64,000 bases of DNA from NCBI RefSeq assembly GCF_041260155.1, contig NC_091944.1:21626377-21690376 (forward strand), in the 5' to 3' direction. The position numbers and the translations under genes are program-made. Of this stretch, positions 11,740 to 24,812 are shown piece after piece (position 1 is the stretch's first letter; each line of letters begins with the position of its first letter). The notes below the pieces were generated by a model. It made no database searches and had not been told where the DNA came from. It saw nothing but the letters and a program-made list of their open reading frames with translations. Origin of the DNA: Ptychodera flava (lineage: Eukaryota > Hemichordata > Enteropneusta > Ptychoderidae).

Positions 11740-13320
11740 TTCGATCATAGGGGGTCCAATCTCCGATGATGACGATGATGATGATTAAATATTTAAAAAT
11801 GAAGATAAATAAACATATATTTGGACTCAGTAAATTTGTTGTTATTGTTGTTGTTATTGTTGTTGTCGTTGTTGATACTATTTGCAGAAAAGAACAAAGT
11901 ATGCGCTGCAAATTTCAACACAGCCTAACTATACATGTGCGTCGCAAATTCAATACAGCCTAACTATACATGTGCGTTGCAAATTCAATAGGCCTACAGC
12001 CTAACTATACATGTGCGTTGCTGCCTAACTATACATGTGCGTTGCAAATTCAATACAGCCTAACTATACATGTGCGTTGCTGCCTAACTATACATGTGCG
12101 TTGCAAATTCAATACAGCCTAACATTACCCAAGGGGTGTCACTTCATTGCCACACACTTTTTTTTCGATCGCCAAAAATGCACCTAGCATGCATCGAAAT
12201 CGGTAAAATTCGACGTAGGGTCAAAGCACATTAGTCCTTCTCAATAATACTCCAACATTTTTACCTCTTACCGATGAAAAGTCGAGAAATCAGCAAGTTT
12301 TTCAGCGTATCTGGACGTCTCTTACATTTCAGATTTAAAAGGCAAGGCAGTGTATTGAGTCACGTGGGCGCTTTCAAATCGAACCAATAGCAGAGCTGAA
12401 TGGACCAGCGTGAAAACCCGGAGGCAACGTAAGTTTCTCACATCTTTGGAAAGAACGATCTCTTGCTGCGGGTGAACTGGAACTGTTAAAGTTACCAGAA
12501 TTTCGTATGCAGACGCACGCAGACAGTGTCACCCATAGTCTTCCAAAGACGTGAGAAACTTACGTTACTGCCGGGTTTTCACGCTGGGCCCATTCGTTCA
12601 GTACGGGCTCTGACCCTACATCGAATTTTACCGCTCTCGATGCTTGCTGGGTGCATTTTGGCGAGCTCTGCTATTGGTTCGATTTGAAAAGCGCCCACGT
12701 GACTCAATACACTGCCTCGCCTTTTAAATCTGAAATGTAAGAGACGTCCAGATACGCTGAAAAACTTGCTGATTTCTCGACTTTTCATCGGTAAGAGGTA
12801 AAAATGTTGGAGTATTATTGAGAAGGACTAATGTGCTTTGACCCTACGTCGAATTTTACGATTTCGATGCATGCTAGGTGCATTTTTGGCGATCGAAAAA
12901 AGTGTGTGGCAATGAAGTGACACCCCTTGGGTAATGTTAGGCTGTATTGAATTTGCAACGCACATGTATAGTTAGGCAGCAACGCACATGTATAGTTAGG
13001 CTGTATTGAATTTGCAACGCACATGTATAGTTAGGCAGCAACGCACATGTATAGTTAGGCTGTGTAGGCCTATTGAATTTGCAACGCACATGTATAGTTA
13101 GGCTGTATTGAATTTGCGACGCACATGTATAGTTAGGCTGTGTTGAAATTTGCAGCGCATACTTTGTTCTTTCTGCAAATAGTATCAACAACGACAACAA
13201 CAATAACAACAACAATAACAACAAATTTACTGAGTCCAAATATATGTTTATTTATCTTCATTTTTAAATATTTAATCATCATCATCGTCATCATCGGAGA
13301 TTGGACCCCCTATGATTCGA
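11740..13320. mobile_element. 1.57-kb foldback element with 5-bp target duplication
   Basis: A near-perfect inverted repeat spans 11745-13315. It starts TCATAGGGGGTCCAATCTCC and ends with the reverse complement. It is flanked by TTCGA at 11740-11744 and 13316-13320, a candidate target-site duplication. From the outside in, each arm holds a GATGATGACGATGATGATG tract, a TTGTTGTTATTG array, an array of seven units built on GCCTAACTATACATGTGCG, and a unique part. The arms meet around 12435-12560 across a short unmatched spacer. The right arm carries about 95 bp (near 12597-12695) missing from the left. That segment is itself a diverged copy of sequence elsewhere in the arm (CGCCAAAAATGCACC..., TAGGGTCAAAGC). 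No transposase is encoded; the open frames inside are by-products of the repeats. Confidence 0.85.
11915..12125 (+). repeat. Minisatellite in the left arm of the foldback element
   Basis: Seven units share GCCTAACTATACATGTGCG(T). They come in a long form of about 35 bp (ending TTGCAAATTCAATACA) and a short form of about 22 bp (ending TTGCT), in alternating order. The mirror array lies at about 12945-13145 in the right arm. One unit has an extra GGCCTA in both arms, so the array was copied as a block into both arms or was kept identical by gene conversion. Confidence 0.8.
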
Positions 13321-13453
13321 TAATATACAAGTTAATGATCTTGACATCGATATCGAAGTTGAAGGACTGCTCGTTGACTTCTACCAGTTGCATAATCATC
13401 CAGAGAATGTTCTGTGCGCGAGTAAGTCTAAAGGCACATATTGATGCACAATG

Positions 13454-13808
13454 TTAAGGTAGTTCGCGCCTCGAAATTGAAAGACTTAAACTGTTGCTCA
13501 AACTTTCCTGAAGAAATCTTTCAACCATTCTCTTTCAAAATCAAGAATAAAAATGGGGGTCATGGTGTAAATTTTAGTACAAGAGAAACAAATTACTCAA
13601 GATTTACCGTTATTCATGTTATTTAAATTTCAAAATGGCCGCCATCTACTCTATGGAGAAAAAGAAAAATTTTCGAATTTCGGAAAACTAAGCCGGTGAA
13701 AAGTTTTCTTACACCAAGAGCTTTAAAATGAGCCCTCACAAGTGGTGTATCAGAAAATAATTGTAAAAGTTTGAGAGTCCGAATATCTGTCCCCAGAGAG
13801 CATTGAAA
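13454..13808 (+). mobile_element. TTAAGGTA-family MITE, copy 2
   Basis: It begins TTAAGGTAGTTCGCGCCTCG, has TTTCAAAATGGCCGCCAT near 13626-13643, and ends near ATATCTGTCCCCAGAGAGCA. It lies between the foldback element and the 900-bp transposon, so three mobile elements are packed within 3 kb. Confidence 0.75.
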
Positions 13809-13855
13809 AAGAAATTGACAAAGAATTGCACACATAAGAGTAACCTATAGCATAG

Positions 13856-14755
13856 CAGTCCGGGTCAGCTCCAAAATTGGAGACGCTATACCATAATATT
13901 TTCCCCTCTCATTAGCCAATCAGCGGCCAGCGCGCCATCAGTAAAATTGTATTTCCTGGCAACCTCCACATGCGTCCTTCGTTACGTACGCCATACTGTG
14001 TCGAACTCCCCGCGCCGTATTCTGTCATAATGTCGAACAGTTGTGTGGCCACTCTGTCAAAACACAATTTCAAAATCGCGTACCAGTTTTATTCTGGCTA
14101 AGACAACCAAACCCCATATATCGCTGTGATTCCTAGACTCTGGCTTGAAGTCCTGCGAAATATAAATCGTGTACCTACACAAATCGTTCAGAATACCCCA
14201 TTTGTATCGGAGATGGCAGCGATACAATTCAACCGTATGGGGAACAGTTGTGTGGCCACTCTGTCAACACATTTTCAAAATCGCGTACCATTTTTAGTCT
14301 GCGTTTGACAACTACAAAACAGGTATCGTTTTAAAGCTCTGACATTGCTCTTCTTTCTTGCAAAATGTTATACGCGTACCTACACAAATAACCTTTATAA
14401 CAGTATTTCTAATAGAGATGGCGAACATCCACAAAATGATTCTCGGTACATGAGCGAAATCGATAAACTGGGGTAGAAATGAATCGTCAATATTTCGAAT
14501 ATTTGTTCACTAATCGGACTCCTCGTTGGACATGGCCTTCTGCAGAACACGTGGATTATGTTGACTGTCGAAATTCGTCGAAATTCACAAGACAGGGGCT
14601 TAATAAGCGGCCCAAATCTGCCGATCACACTTGGTGGGTAATTTGTGACCCAGCGTGACCTGTACTTTATTAATGATGTAATCTGGTCGATGATTGGCTG
14701 AATGCCGGAATTCATTATCATAATGAGTCTCCAATTTTGGAGCTGACCCGGACTG
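13856..14755. mobile_element. 900-bp terminal-inverted-repeat transposon, non-autonomous
   Basis: Perfect 29-bp terminal inverted repeats start CAGTCCGGGTCAGCTCC and lie at 13856-13884 and 14727-14755. The inside has two diverged tandem copies of a block of about 205 bp that begins GAACAGTTGTGTGGCCACTC (near 14035 and 14240) and contains AAAATCGCGTACCA. No transposase frame is present; the longest minus-strand frame (14395-14766) runs through the terminus and has no domain signal. No clear target duplication was seen at the ends, so the superfamily is left open. Confidence 0.8.
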
Positions 14756-17700
14756 TACAGCAACAAGCGTTGTACGTTATGAGTGTCCTATTTTGAGAAC
14801 ACGTCTATTGTTTATTGATCTTATGCAGTTCTGCATCCAATTTAATTAATCGATTGTTCTGAAGATCAATGAAAGTTACGATTTATTATCAGCGCGCCAA
14901 TTTAAAATGAATATAGTAGGGTTATGACCTCCAACACGAGGGCACAGTTCACAGCACAGCGGAAGGCTACATCATTTTTTATAAATTTTACTCATGATTG
15001 GAAACCGACAGGTGGCGCCGCTTCACTGCCGCTTGCAAAATAGATTCCATCGTCGGAGTATTGAATAACTCCAAACGACATTCATAGGAAATGCCGGGTC
15101 TCTTTTAATCTCTGAATTTTCTGCTTCGTTTAATATTAGAATGTTTACTTCGTCACGGCGTCTTGTTTTGAATGGCGCATGCTCCATCCCCGTCAAAGGT
15201 TGGGAGTAAAAGAAGTGCCCAAACCTGTGCGACAGAAAAACAAACCGTTGAACGAAGAGAAGCGGCACTACTTGAGTGGAAATTGTAAACAACAAACTAT
15301 CCACCTAAGCCGTGAACCGAAATTTAATGTGACAAAAGCCCTTGAATTGAAGAATGTGAAACGTTCGAGGTGTTAAGGCAGCGAGTATGCACTTTGTTTG
15401 TTGATACTGGTGGGTCGGGTACCGGATCACCTGCTTACAAAGTACGATCAGTTATTATCGCACAACCAAAAGCCTCAATGGGGCCTGCCCATGTATATTT
15501 AACGCATAGCTTCCACGAGCAATTTGATTATTTTACAACATTTGTTTGACTAACGGAGGGGAAAGATTACCGTAAACTATATAATTGCATAGCTTCCCAT
15601 CGATATTTTTCACACTTCGTATCCAAAGGGAAGAATATTTCCATGTTTATCATGATTTCTTTATTGGACTGACATTCGCTTACGTGTTGTATTAGACTTA
15701 GTGCCCTGATCAGGATTTTCAACCACGTTTGCACGCGCCTCGGTTCGAAGCTTCTATACAATATTGTGCTTGTTTTGATTTACATGTAAAACAAAGAACA
15801 TTCCGTCGTATCGGTGTTATGCGATTCAGCATACCGCAACCATGGCGCTCCATGCCTCAACATAGTGACCTGGGTCCTCAATAAAACTGTTCGTGAATTT
15901 TTGTCAAAACGACGGACATTACAAAAGTGTGGGTGATACGAAGCGGTTGAAATAGCTTTTGTTTTAAGAAATTCCGTAAAGAGCATATTTATTTCAACTG
16001 GGTCACCGCATAACAAAAGGCTAGCTCCCTTGAAGAGATATTTTACACTGTTTAGTATTTGCATAGCAATCGAATTTCGCATGACAATCGAATGTCCCGC
16101 GAGAACTTAATTATAACTTCGCTTGTTTTGTTTGCTCTTCATCGATTAAAATATTACCGTGTAATAAATGTCATTGTCCTAACACTGGAAACAGTGCCAA
16201 TATAAATACATACGCTCATTTATATAATTGGACAATAAATTGTTAGCGTGTGACATCATGGAGTTGGGAACATGGGGAAGGGTGAGCTGTCCTTTCTACT
16301 TACTGCTACAGATAAACTTCTTTGGACTGTACATGAAAGCAAGCTAATGTGCGCATGTCAGTAATGTTGGCACTGAAGTGATCCAAACCGCATATGTTTT
16401 ATACTTCAAAATCTGTAATTTCAATGATACGAGTGAGACCCTTGTTCTTATCGTTTTCGCACTCAAGAACGATACATTGCTAATACTGTCTTGCTCTTCA
16501 CAACAACGGCACGTAACACATGCTGTACGACGCTAACCTTTTTGCAATGTACGCAGAAAGTTCCGTCATGCTGTATATTTGTTTTCTACTCGTTGTGGCA
16601 GCCATTTTGAGAGACGTACCCAAAATGTACTCTGGACGACGAAAGGGAACGCCATGGGGACAAAACTCAATAATATACATTATACAACAATCAGCGCTTT
16701 TCCTAATTACTTGAACACTCTCAAGTAGTCACTTCTCATAACATTCCCATAACATATTTCTATTTCAGATAAAAAAAAACATTTAAAATTCGAAATTCTC
16801 TTTTTTGCGGAAGAAGTGTCGATTAACTGAGGACATAAGAACAAATACACTCCCCCCTCAATTTGTTGCATATTATCATGGCCGAATTGCTCATGATTTT
16901 TCTAGAACGCCCGGTTGTTAAGTTTTCCACACGATAAGTTCCAAAATATTCGAAGCATGCAAAACTGGAAACCGCAGTCTTGTTGTAACATCGATATATC
17001 TGATAGTAGATGGCATACCGTCTGAAGGCAGGGCTGACACAGAAACTGCTCTAGAACTGTATCTGTTGTATCTACTCGACCGTGGGTGTTCATGTGCTCG
17101 GCGGTTGGAGACAACACGAACATGAATCAGCACCCGAGGAGGAAAAACAACCCGATGTTTACGGCCAGTATGGCTTATACCGCACGAACAGACAGAAGTG
17201 ATGGCTTCTCGAATACCGTTGCCACGACGACGGAAAGTTTTCAGGGTTTTTTTTCTGGAATGTCCCCAGACATGCCACGATTTTATTTTCTCCGGTCTGA
17301 TTTTAACTCGACGTTTATAGCAACCACAAGGCAAGTCGCCCAGACATGACAGGAAAACACCCTGCCTTCGGCCCCTTGACTCATCGGACTCGAATTCAAT
17401 GAATGCATCCTCACACTTTAGACAGATACCGTGAAATATTTAAGACAGGGTGAATCGCATCACTGATGTGACTGCGGATGACAAAGAGATGTAAAAATGT
17501 TTAAATTACTACAAGAATCCCTTTTGAAATGGTTTCAGCATTGGTGTCTGGGCATTGCGATATTTCAAAAGCTGTCATCAAATTACGCATATGTACAGCT
17601 GATATTTCCTTTAAATAAACATTTAAATAAGGCCTTATGACCTTCGTAAAACAAGGTTCGATCGCCAATGGAAAGGGATGTTTCTTTATCTGGACCAGGT

Positions 17701-20700
17701 GGGTAGATACTTTAAAGGCGGGTTACCCCCTAAACAGTTACCATACGGAAGTTTGTCACCACCATTCGCCATATTGAATTAGGGTTCGGGATAGAGGGAA
17801 TTTAAAATTCCCCTGTGCTGTCTATAGTTTGGATAGATGTCCGGTGGGTGATTTACTGTCCAAGAATCCAGACGCGCGATGGAGATTGATCTTTCTATAT
17901 GGTGCGCTTTTCTCCAGGTTAACTTTTCAATCGGGGCCCAGGGGTAATAATTACTACACAACGAGAACTTTCTTTATGAATTTGATAAATCACAACTGCA
18001 CAGTCTATGAGGAAGGGTGAAATTACGTTCCCCTGTAGTTGAAGCTGCTCTTGCTAGCAGCATACTTCGCTTCGACGCTTAATGTTTGAAAGGCTAGGCG
18101 CGCTTTGTGTCATTTGTACAAGAAACCTAGTCAAGTTGCGTGAAACGGCTTTTCTACGCGACCATGACAAGTTCAGAATAGGTCATGTGCCAAACAAGCA
18201 ATAAAACAACAGCAATATAAATCTTGTAAACCAAAACAAAAAACTATTGGAGCTACAAATGTAAGGCGCAGTTTAATTCAACATGTACGGTCTTTGGCAG
18301 ATTGCGCTTTTTATGTCGATTTTGAATATGTAAATAATCATGTTATTCCACCGATGAAAACATCTTTGGGGACCCTCAAGGCATAAACAAACTTGACATT
18401 ATCATGGCAGGCTCTGTTTGAGTTATTGATGGAAGCAGAGCAGCATATCAGCGTCATCTGGATTCGATTCTTCAGATCTTGGCGGAGTGAAGAGCAGGAT
18501 ATTCAAGTTTTCACTAGCCAAGGCAGAACTGGGTAGCTCAATATGTACAAAACTGTAAGTAATATCGGATGTACCACAGCGAGCCATAGCAGTTGAGTGC
18601 TGCTATCTAAAGGATGGCCATTATGCGATAACATGGCAATAAGATGAGGATTTCAGCACGTTTTAGAGCTGGAAAATCATTTTCACTAGTGGAAATAGAG
18701 GATTGCAAAAACGCACACGGGCTGCAGCTGGGCATGAACGAAAGGCTGCCATTTTTTTTATCACCGTCTCGGGTCCTGAGTCAAATGGCATCGCTATGTC
18801 AAGGGGAAATATCAAACAAACTTGATACTAAGCACATTGTAAATGAGGCCGTGCTCAGAGGTTGAATTCCTGTCCGAGAAGTCGACGTCCGCGAGATGCG
18901 ATGTTTGTGTCAAACTGCAAGATGAGCTAGAACGCTACCGTGACGGTGAGCACCGTCCAACCCAGTTTTCGCCCGTGCATAAATATTGGCTTCATGGAAG
19001 CGACGCGGATCGATTTCAGAAGAGAATAAACTACCCCGGCTTATCGGTCTGTTCACCACTTTGAAAACAGATCACCACTTGTCGCCCTCAACTGAAGGGC
19101 CTACAGTCATTCATCACGTCCATTTATTTGCTTGGAAGTGAAAGTCGCAGACACATGACACATATCCCCCAAGTATTTTTGTTCAACTCGAAGTCTCTTG
19201 AAAGGAACAGGAATGCCAACGATACCATATCGACCTCGAATGTGGCTGGTTTCAAACCGACGAAAATAGATCGCTGGCCGGCATGCGCATAAAATTCTTG
19301 CCATAGTTTCATGTATTGCTGTCTTCTCGCAACCTTGTGCCATGTTCAGTGCGGTGCATATTTATCGAAACCTTTTTTTGTCCGCAATGCTCTGTTTTGA
19401 ACATTAGCGAGCTTAACAGTCTCCATGGAAACACGATTGTTTATATTTTGGTTCCTGGGGTGTGATCAACAGACGGACGACGACTGTTGTCGATTTTTAA
19501 GCTAAAAATATTAACTCAAGGTTACCGCTTGATAAGTTATAAATCTACGTTTCAAGTACAATGCAAGGAGCACCCCTTTTTTTGGGTATCAAATTGTTCA
19601 CATATTGTGAAAATCGTCAAGCGAAAAATATTAACTGTGAGTATCATTTCAAAATAATTCTTAACATTGCATACAATATTGGTATCGAAGAACGTTGGTG
19701 AATGCCTGTGTGCAAACGCCCTCTCTACGCGCCGGTCTTGTCATTTCAGTTAATGTTTTCTTCTCGGAGATCAGTTTTAACTTTTGCAAGGTAGTATTAT
19801 TTCAGAGTGCCCAGTACAGACTATCGCTAGCAGCAAAATTCGAAGCTATATAGGAGTACTTACCACTCGGGTTAAGCGGTACACATCTACAGCGGTTGCG
19901 GGCTGAACCCCATCCAACGGAGAAAACACTCGCTTAGAAGTATGCCTCAAATGCCAAGGAAATTTAACACCGAACCACACACTTTGGCCTTCTCCAAATA
20001 TGGTGCGCCGAGCTCTTACGCTGCCCGCAGACGACCGGAGGACCCCCCGCGTTGCCGGCTAAATTTGGACAGCTTGCGAAGCTGATGAGCTGTGACGAGT
20101 CGCAGGGTCTACCGAAGGGGTGAAGGTGAACGTCTCGTGGTTCGCTTTCTTTTTTTTCTGGGACAACTAATGCAAATACCAAAATCCCGTGTACTGGGTA
20201 GCCAGGCCAGTTCTTGAGCCGCTGAGCTGTCGGTGACTGAAAACCAATTCACTTCACCAGACAGAAGATGTTTTTGTACATCGTTCAAACGTCACCGATC
20301 GTTTCTCGCAAAGTGATTGGCTGACCGACGAGGGCTATCAACCACTAAAATGAAGTGACTCCAGCGTCGGCACCGCGTTCAACTGTTGGACATATACTCG
20401 ACACGTGCCTTCGACACCAATACTGGTACGGCAGATGCAAATACACTCGACCCATCATGATACGAGATTGCCTGGATGAAAACTGACCGATGATGTCAGG
20501 AGGAAGCAGTCTCCACGGCAACGAGGTGCCAGAGACGTGATCTTTCATTCATATTTGCAAGTCACTTGGACAGTTTTTATGATGTTGTAAAGATTACGAG
20601 CACTGTTTGGTTGCTACATTAATATACTTCATTTTATTTTGACTTTCTTTGGAATCAATCGATAATATATTAAAGTCGCAGCATTGTAAAATTATTGTTT

Positions 20701-21944
20701 TACCACAAATAATTCCCTGCAGAAGTTAAAGTTCATTAGCTATGTTGCAATTTCTCTTGTCCGCAATGTTAATGTTTAATATGAAAGCAATAAAGTACGC
20801 TACAGACACTGTCGCTTTGTTCGTAGACGGGCATTCAATGGTTACGTGACTCGGAGCTACAGTATGATGACCTTCCAAATATAAAGATCAATATTAAATA
20901 TCAAGGACAACGTGCGGTGCTTACAGCAGGTGCCATCGAAAGATGGTCACTGTTTGACTCTAAAAATTTTAGGGCTTTATATTTTCGGTTCCGCTACAGC
21001 CTTGTGTGGTTCAGGCCTACATGCCACCCTTGCTCCATAAAAAATATCTGAACTATGAACGCCACCATCGACAATATTCACTGTTTACGAGATGAATCAT
21101 CGCGCGATGTATGTGTCCGAATATTCCAAATTATGACCCTGAAAGTTATTGAGAAGACACGAGTGACTTGAATTCCAAAAGCTGTGTCTGCTCATTCTCG
21201 CGAACCAGGACTTTATTTCCGCTCCACGAACCTACGCAAAAAATCTTTATAATGTGTTGCTGTTGCCGTAAAGAGGCCTGTAGATTTACGACAATGTCTC
21301 TGATCAGATGTCGAATTGGTCATAATGCGATGGATTCCACATTGTTGATTGTCAGCCTTGGACTTTTATTTATTTTCAAAAGGACAGATGTGCGCGAGTG
21401 TGGCTTAATTATTTGCACCGAAAAGAACACAGTTTGCAAAAATTATTGAAACAAAAGATTCAAGTTTGCACAAGTTGAAGGTCATGGGATGTTGAGGGGT
21501 TCTGCAATAGCTTATTAGTTTAGACCACATTAACGAAAGAAAAGCGCTGTTGAACGGTAATTTTATACTAAATTGAAAAGAAAGGGCAATACCTATAATT
21601 TTTTCGATTGATATGTAAGGTATATATGGATTTTAAGATATTCCCCTCAACAATTATGTGAAATGTAACGTATTTGCCCTGTACACACAACGCGTTGTTT
21701 TATAGAATATGCAATGCTATTATTGGCAAACGAATTCTTGTCCGGACAAAATTCAGTTGTCAAGGGCAGTCTGTGTGTGATGCCCGATATGATTACATTA
21801 GACCTGACAAACACACAGGCTGGTGTTGACAAGTTGAAAACGAGGATAGTTATTTTACAAAACAACAAAAATAATGGAATATACATCACATATCACAGTT
21901 GATGTAACTTCACCACATTTCATCTGAGTTAACAAACTCCTGGC
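14756..21944. other. Long unassigned stretch
   Basis: About 7 kb without a supported gene. Open frames up to 138 codons (minus strand, 16918-17334) occur on both strands and overlap each other, with no conserved motif. ACAGGTGGCGCCGC near 15008-15021 resembles a CTCF site. AAAAATATTAACT recurs near 19505 and 19625. No tRNA, rRNA or small nuclear RNA signature was recognised. An exon of the gene starting at 7868 could lie here unseen. Confidence 0.35.
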
Positions 21945-22287
21945 CTGGGGACAGATATTCAGACTCTCAACTTTTTACAATATTTTCCTGGTCTACTGCT
22001 TGTGGAGTTGCATTTTAAAATTCTCAGAATAAGAACATTTTTCTTAGTCTTGGGTTTTCGAACATCAAAAATTTTATTTTTTCCCCATAGAGTTAACACA
22101 GAGAGATAGCGGCCATTTTGAATTTCAAATATCGGTGAATGTTTGGTAATTTGTTCCTCTAGTACCAAAGTCTGCACGGTGGCCCATGATTTTATTCTTG
22201 TACCGGAAGAAGAATGAGTGAAATTTGAAATGAGGAAAGTTTGAGCAAAAATTAATTCTTTCACTTTCGAGGCGCACACTACCTTAA
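21945..22287 (-). mobile_element. TTAAGGTA-family MITE, copy 3
   Basis: In reverse orientation it starts GGGGACAGATATTCAGACTC, passes ATAGCGGCCATTTTGAATTT (about 22107-22126) and ends TTCGAGGCGCACACTACCTTAA. Length and internal landmarks match copies 1 and 2. Confidence 0.8.
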
Positions 22288-23770
22288 AGACGTAACATTC
22301 CATCTGTGATGTGATGCATCAGTACCGATCATCTCTGACACTGCATATCAAGCGGAAAAAGCTTGTAATTTTCAAGGTGTACAAGTTACTTCGATACGTG
22401 TGAATGTACCCACAGTTCATAATACATGGTATTGCCTTCCCTTCGAATGTTCGAGCCACGCCGTGCGTACATTATTTCTCGTCCAGGCATGCTTGACCCT
22501 TATGCTCCGTTTATAACCCATCAATCTAACGACGCAATTAAAGTGAATAACCTTCGTCTCGAGACGAGGTATATTTAACCACGTTAGAAGTTGATGTATG
22601 AGATATTTGTCTGGGCTGTTATTAAGTTGCAGTCAGTAAAAGTTGAAATCGCATTATTTTCCAGATGGAAGAAATGAGAGAAGTTTTATTTTTTCTCACT
22701 CTCAGTAGTCCACTACGCGAATGCATTCGAGGCATGCGGGACGTACATGCCCTTTCTTCAACTTAGCATGGACGACGTTACCTTAATGACCGGTACCTCA
22801 TTATCATGTTCCTCCGGAAGCGAGATTAATTATAATTTCTGTATATAAAGCAAGAAATGCGATGGGCGATTTCAACTTGGAAAACGCAAAACAAATATGA
22901 TTATGCCAGTCATAATACCAGTACACAACACAATTTGATGACTCGTAAAAGCATAGTGTTTTCTCTCCATTGGACAGAGAACCATGATATTTCTCACGGT
23001 GCGATGGTAGATAATTCTCGCGAGAGTCATTCCCGCTAGGTCATCAAAGAGATGTCATCAAAACAAAAGAGACCCAAAGGACAACAGTTTTCCTGTGAAT
23101 TATGTTATCGTTCATTCAGAAGAAATAGCGTAGCTTGGTTTTTGTGAAGGCCCTCCCCTGAACTCTTCCTTTTCCCTGCTTTCTCGTCCCTGTTGTTCAG
23201 GTATCCCATCCCCGATCATCGATATAGCTTCTGTTTTACAGTGATCAATTGACCCTTGACCTCCAATACGGATATGACCAACATGCTTTCCCTTTTTTCA
23301 ATGGGCAAAATAGTTATCATGCCATTGAATTTGATTTTTTTTTACCAACTATAAGCAACTTAAAGATACATGAAAATGTAAAAAGGATGTTTTCTAGCAG
23401 TGCATGGTGTAACCCTAGAAACACTCGGACGATTTGACAGTCGGCTTCTGGCTTAGTACCTGTACATCTCGGACTGTCGTACTGTTTGTTCCCTTATTAC
23501 CCTCATCTGAACTTTGACCTATGCCTTAGAAATTCTACAAAATGAGCATGCGTGACAATATAGCTCGTCGTATAGTGATCCTTTTTTTCAGAATAGAGGT
23601 ATCCCGTCACGTACTAAAACAATTAGGCATCCATGGCAGATCTGCGATACTTGGAAAGAATCTTACATCAGACCTTGCGTCAGGTGATGGAATAACCCTC
23701 AATACGAGCAACCAAGTGTGTACATTTACATGTATGAAGTCCATGCTGTTGTGTACAATTCATTGTAAGC
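22288..23770. other. Unassigned stretch
   Basis: No supported gene. A TTGACCCTTGACCT near 23249 repeats the AGGTCA-type half-site pair seen at the left end of the window. The short palindrome CGTCTCGAGACG lies near 22557. Confidence 0.4.
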
Positions 23771-24431
23771 TTAGGGACCGTTCAGTTTTTACGACCGGGG
23801 GCGGCAAAATCCTGGGGGGGGGGGTCATCCTAATTTTGGAATCCGCGAAGGGGGTTATCGCTTTTTCAATGGTAGGAAAGGGGGTCATCACATTTTCAAA
23901 AACATAATACCAACAATAATGTTCACTTTATGCCATGGCCATGATCGACCCTCTTTACCGGCGGGCCACCTTTGGTGGCCCACTAAAATAAAGTTGACTT
24001 TACGTAATGGTCCATGACCCTCTTAACCGGAGGGCTGCCTTTGGCGAACCACTCCAATAAACTGAAAGTTTACTTTATACAATGTCCATGGACATAAGTT
24101 GTCTATGGAAATGAAGTTAAAAATTGCCTTACAGTCGTCCTAACTAACAGACTTTTGCATGGATATGGCTGAGAACTTTGTGCACTGGCATCTCAGCTGC
24201 TACACGAATAAAGTGCACCGTGTACTGGAGTTCAAATCCAAACCGTGTGGGTAAATTTGACATTTGGGTTTTTGTTATTTTTCAGCGGGGACCATCAAAT
24301 TTTTTCGTCCGACAAAGGTGGGGGGTCATCTTTTTTTCACGAAAAAATGCAGGGGGGTCTATATTTTTTTGAACACCGGCGACAAGATTTTGCTGCCCCC
24401 CCCCCTGCCGTAAAAACTGAATGGTCCCTTA
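23771..24431. mobile_element. Harbinger-like non-autonomous element with TTA target duplication
   Basis: Terminal inverted repeats GGGACC(G/A)TTCAGTTTTTACG lie at 23774 and (reversed) at 24428, with TTA on both outer sides (23771-23773 and 24429-24431). A three-base TWA duplication and G-rich ends are the established signature of the PIF/Harbinger superfamily. The G-run after the terminus (GGGGG, near 23800-23825) is mirrored by a C-run near 24400. The interior repeats a block starting ACCGG(C/A)GGGC (near 23957 and 24037). It is 655 bp and encodes no transposase. Confidence 0.7.
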
Positions 24432-24699
24432 TACTCCGCGATCGCGCTTCTCAAAGAAACACAATATTTCTAAAACGGTCTCTTTGAATTGTTTTCCAAA
24501 TGCAACATGTCTTTCCAATGTCTACTGATAGATAGTAACTGATGGCTCAAGGAAGAACAGATTGAGACAGCTAATGTCACTTGTGACGTCACAGACGACA
24601 CCGCATTACCTCGCTGGACACCGCCACATCGAAGTCGCGATAACGCAATAGCTTGAGTTTTGGGATCGATCAAAACAGTTTTATTCGACGTAAACAGTA

Positions 24700-24812
24700 T
24701 ACACATATTGACTGGCCATTAGGGCAACAGCATACGTCTGTACCCCGAGGTGACTCACAGGCCCGAGGGGTTAAAGACGTATGCTGTTGCCCTCATGCCA
24801 GTCAATATGTGT
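24700..24812. repeat. Nested hairpin of about 113 bp
   Basis: A left arm ACACATATTGACTGGC...AGCATACGTCT (24700-24739) pairs with AGACGTATGCTGTTGCCCTC...AATATGTGT (24775-24812) with few mismatches. The inner part has ACCCCGAG against CGAGGGGT. Similar nested hairpins with CCC(T/C)CG-rich cores occur near 27345 and 27900. Confidence 0.75.

Noticed and set aside
11915..12125. Alternating 35/22-bp repeats that might suggest a CRISPR array
   Set aside because: The units are adjacent with no unique spacers, lie in the arms of a foldback element, and the genome is eukaryotic.
11766..13457. Open frames inside the foldback element
   Set aside because: They translate GATGATG, TTGTTATTG and the minisatellite; they are mirror images of each other in the two arms.
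16918..17334. 138-codon Arg-rich minus-strand frame
   Set aside because: No domain recognised; overlaps two other frames of comparable length.
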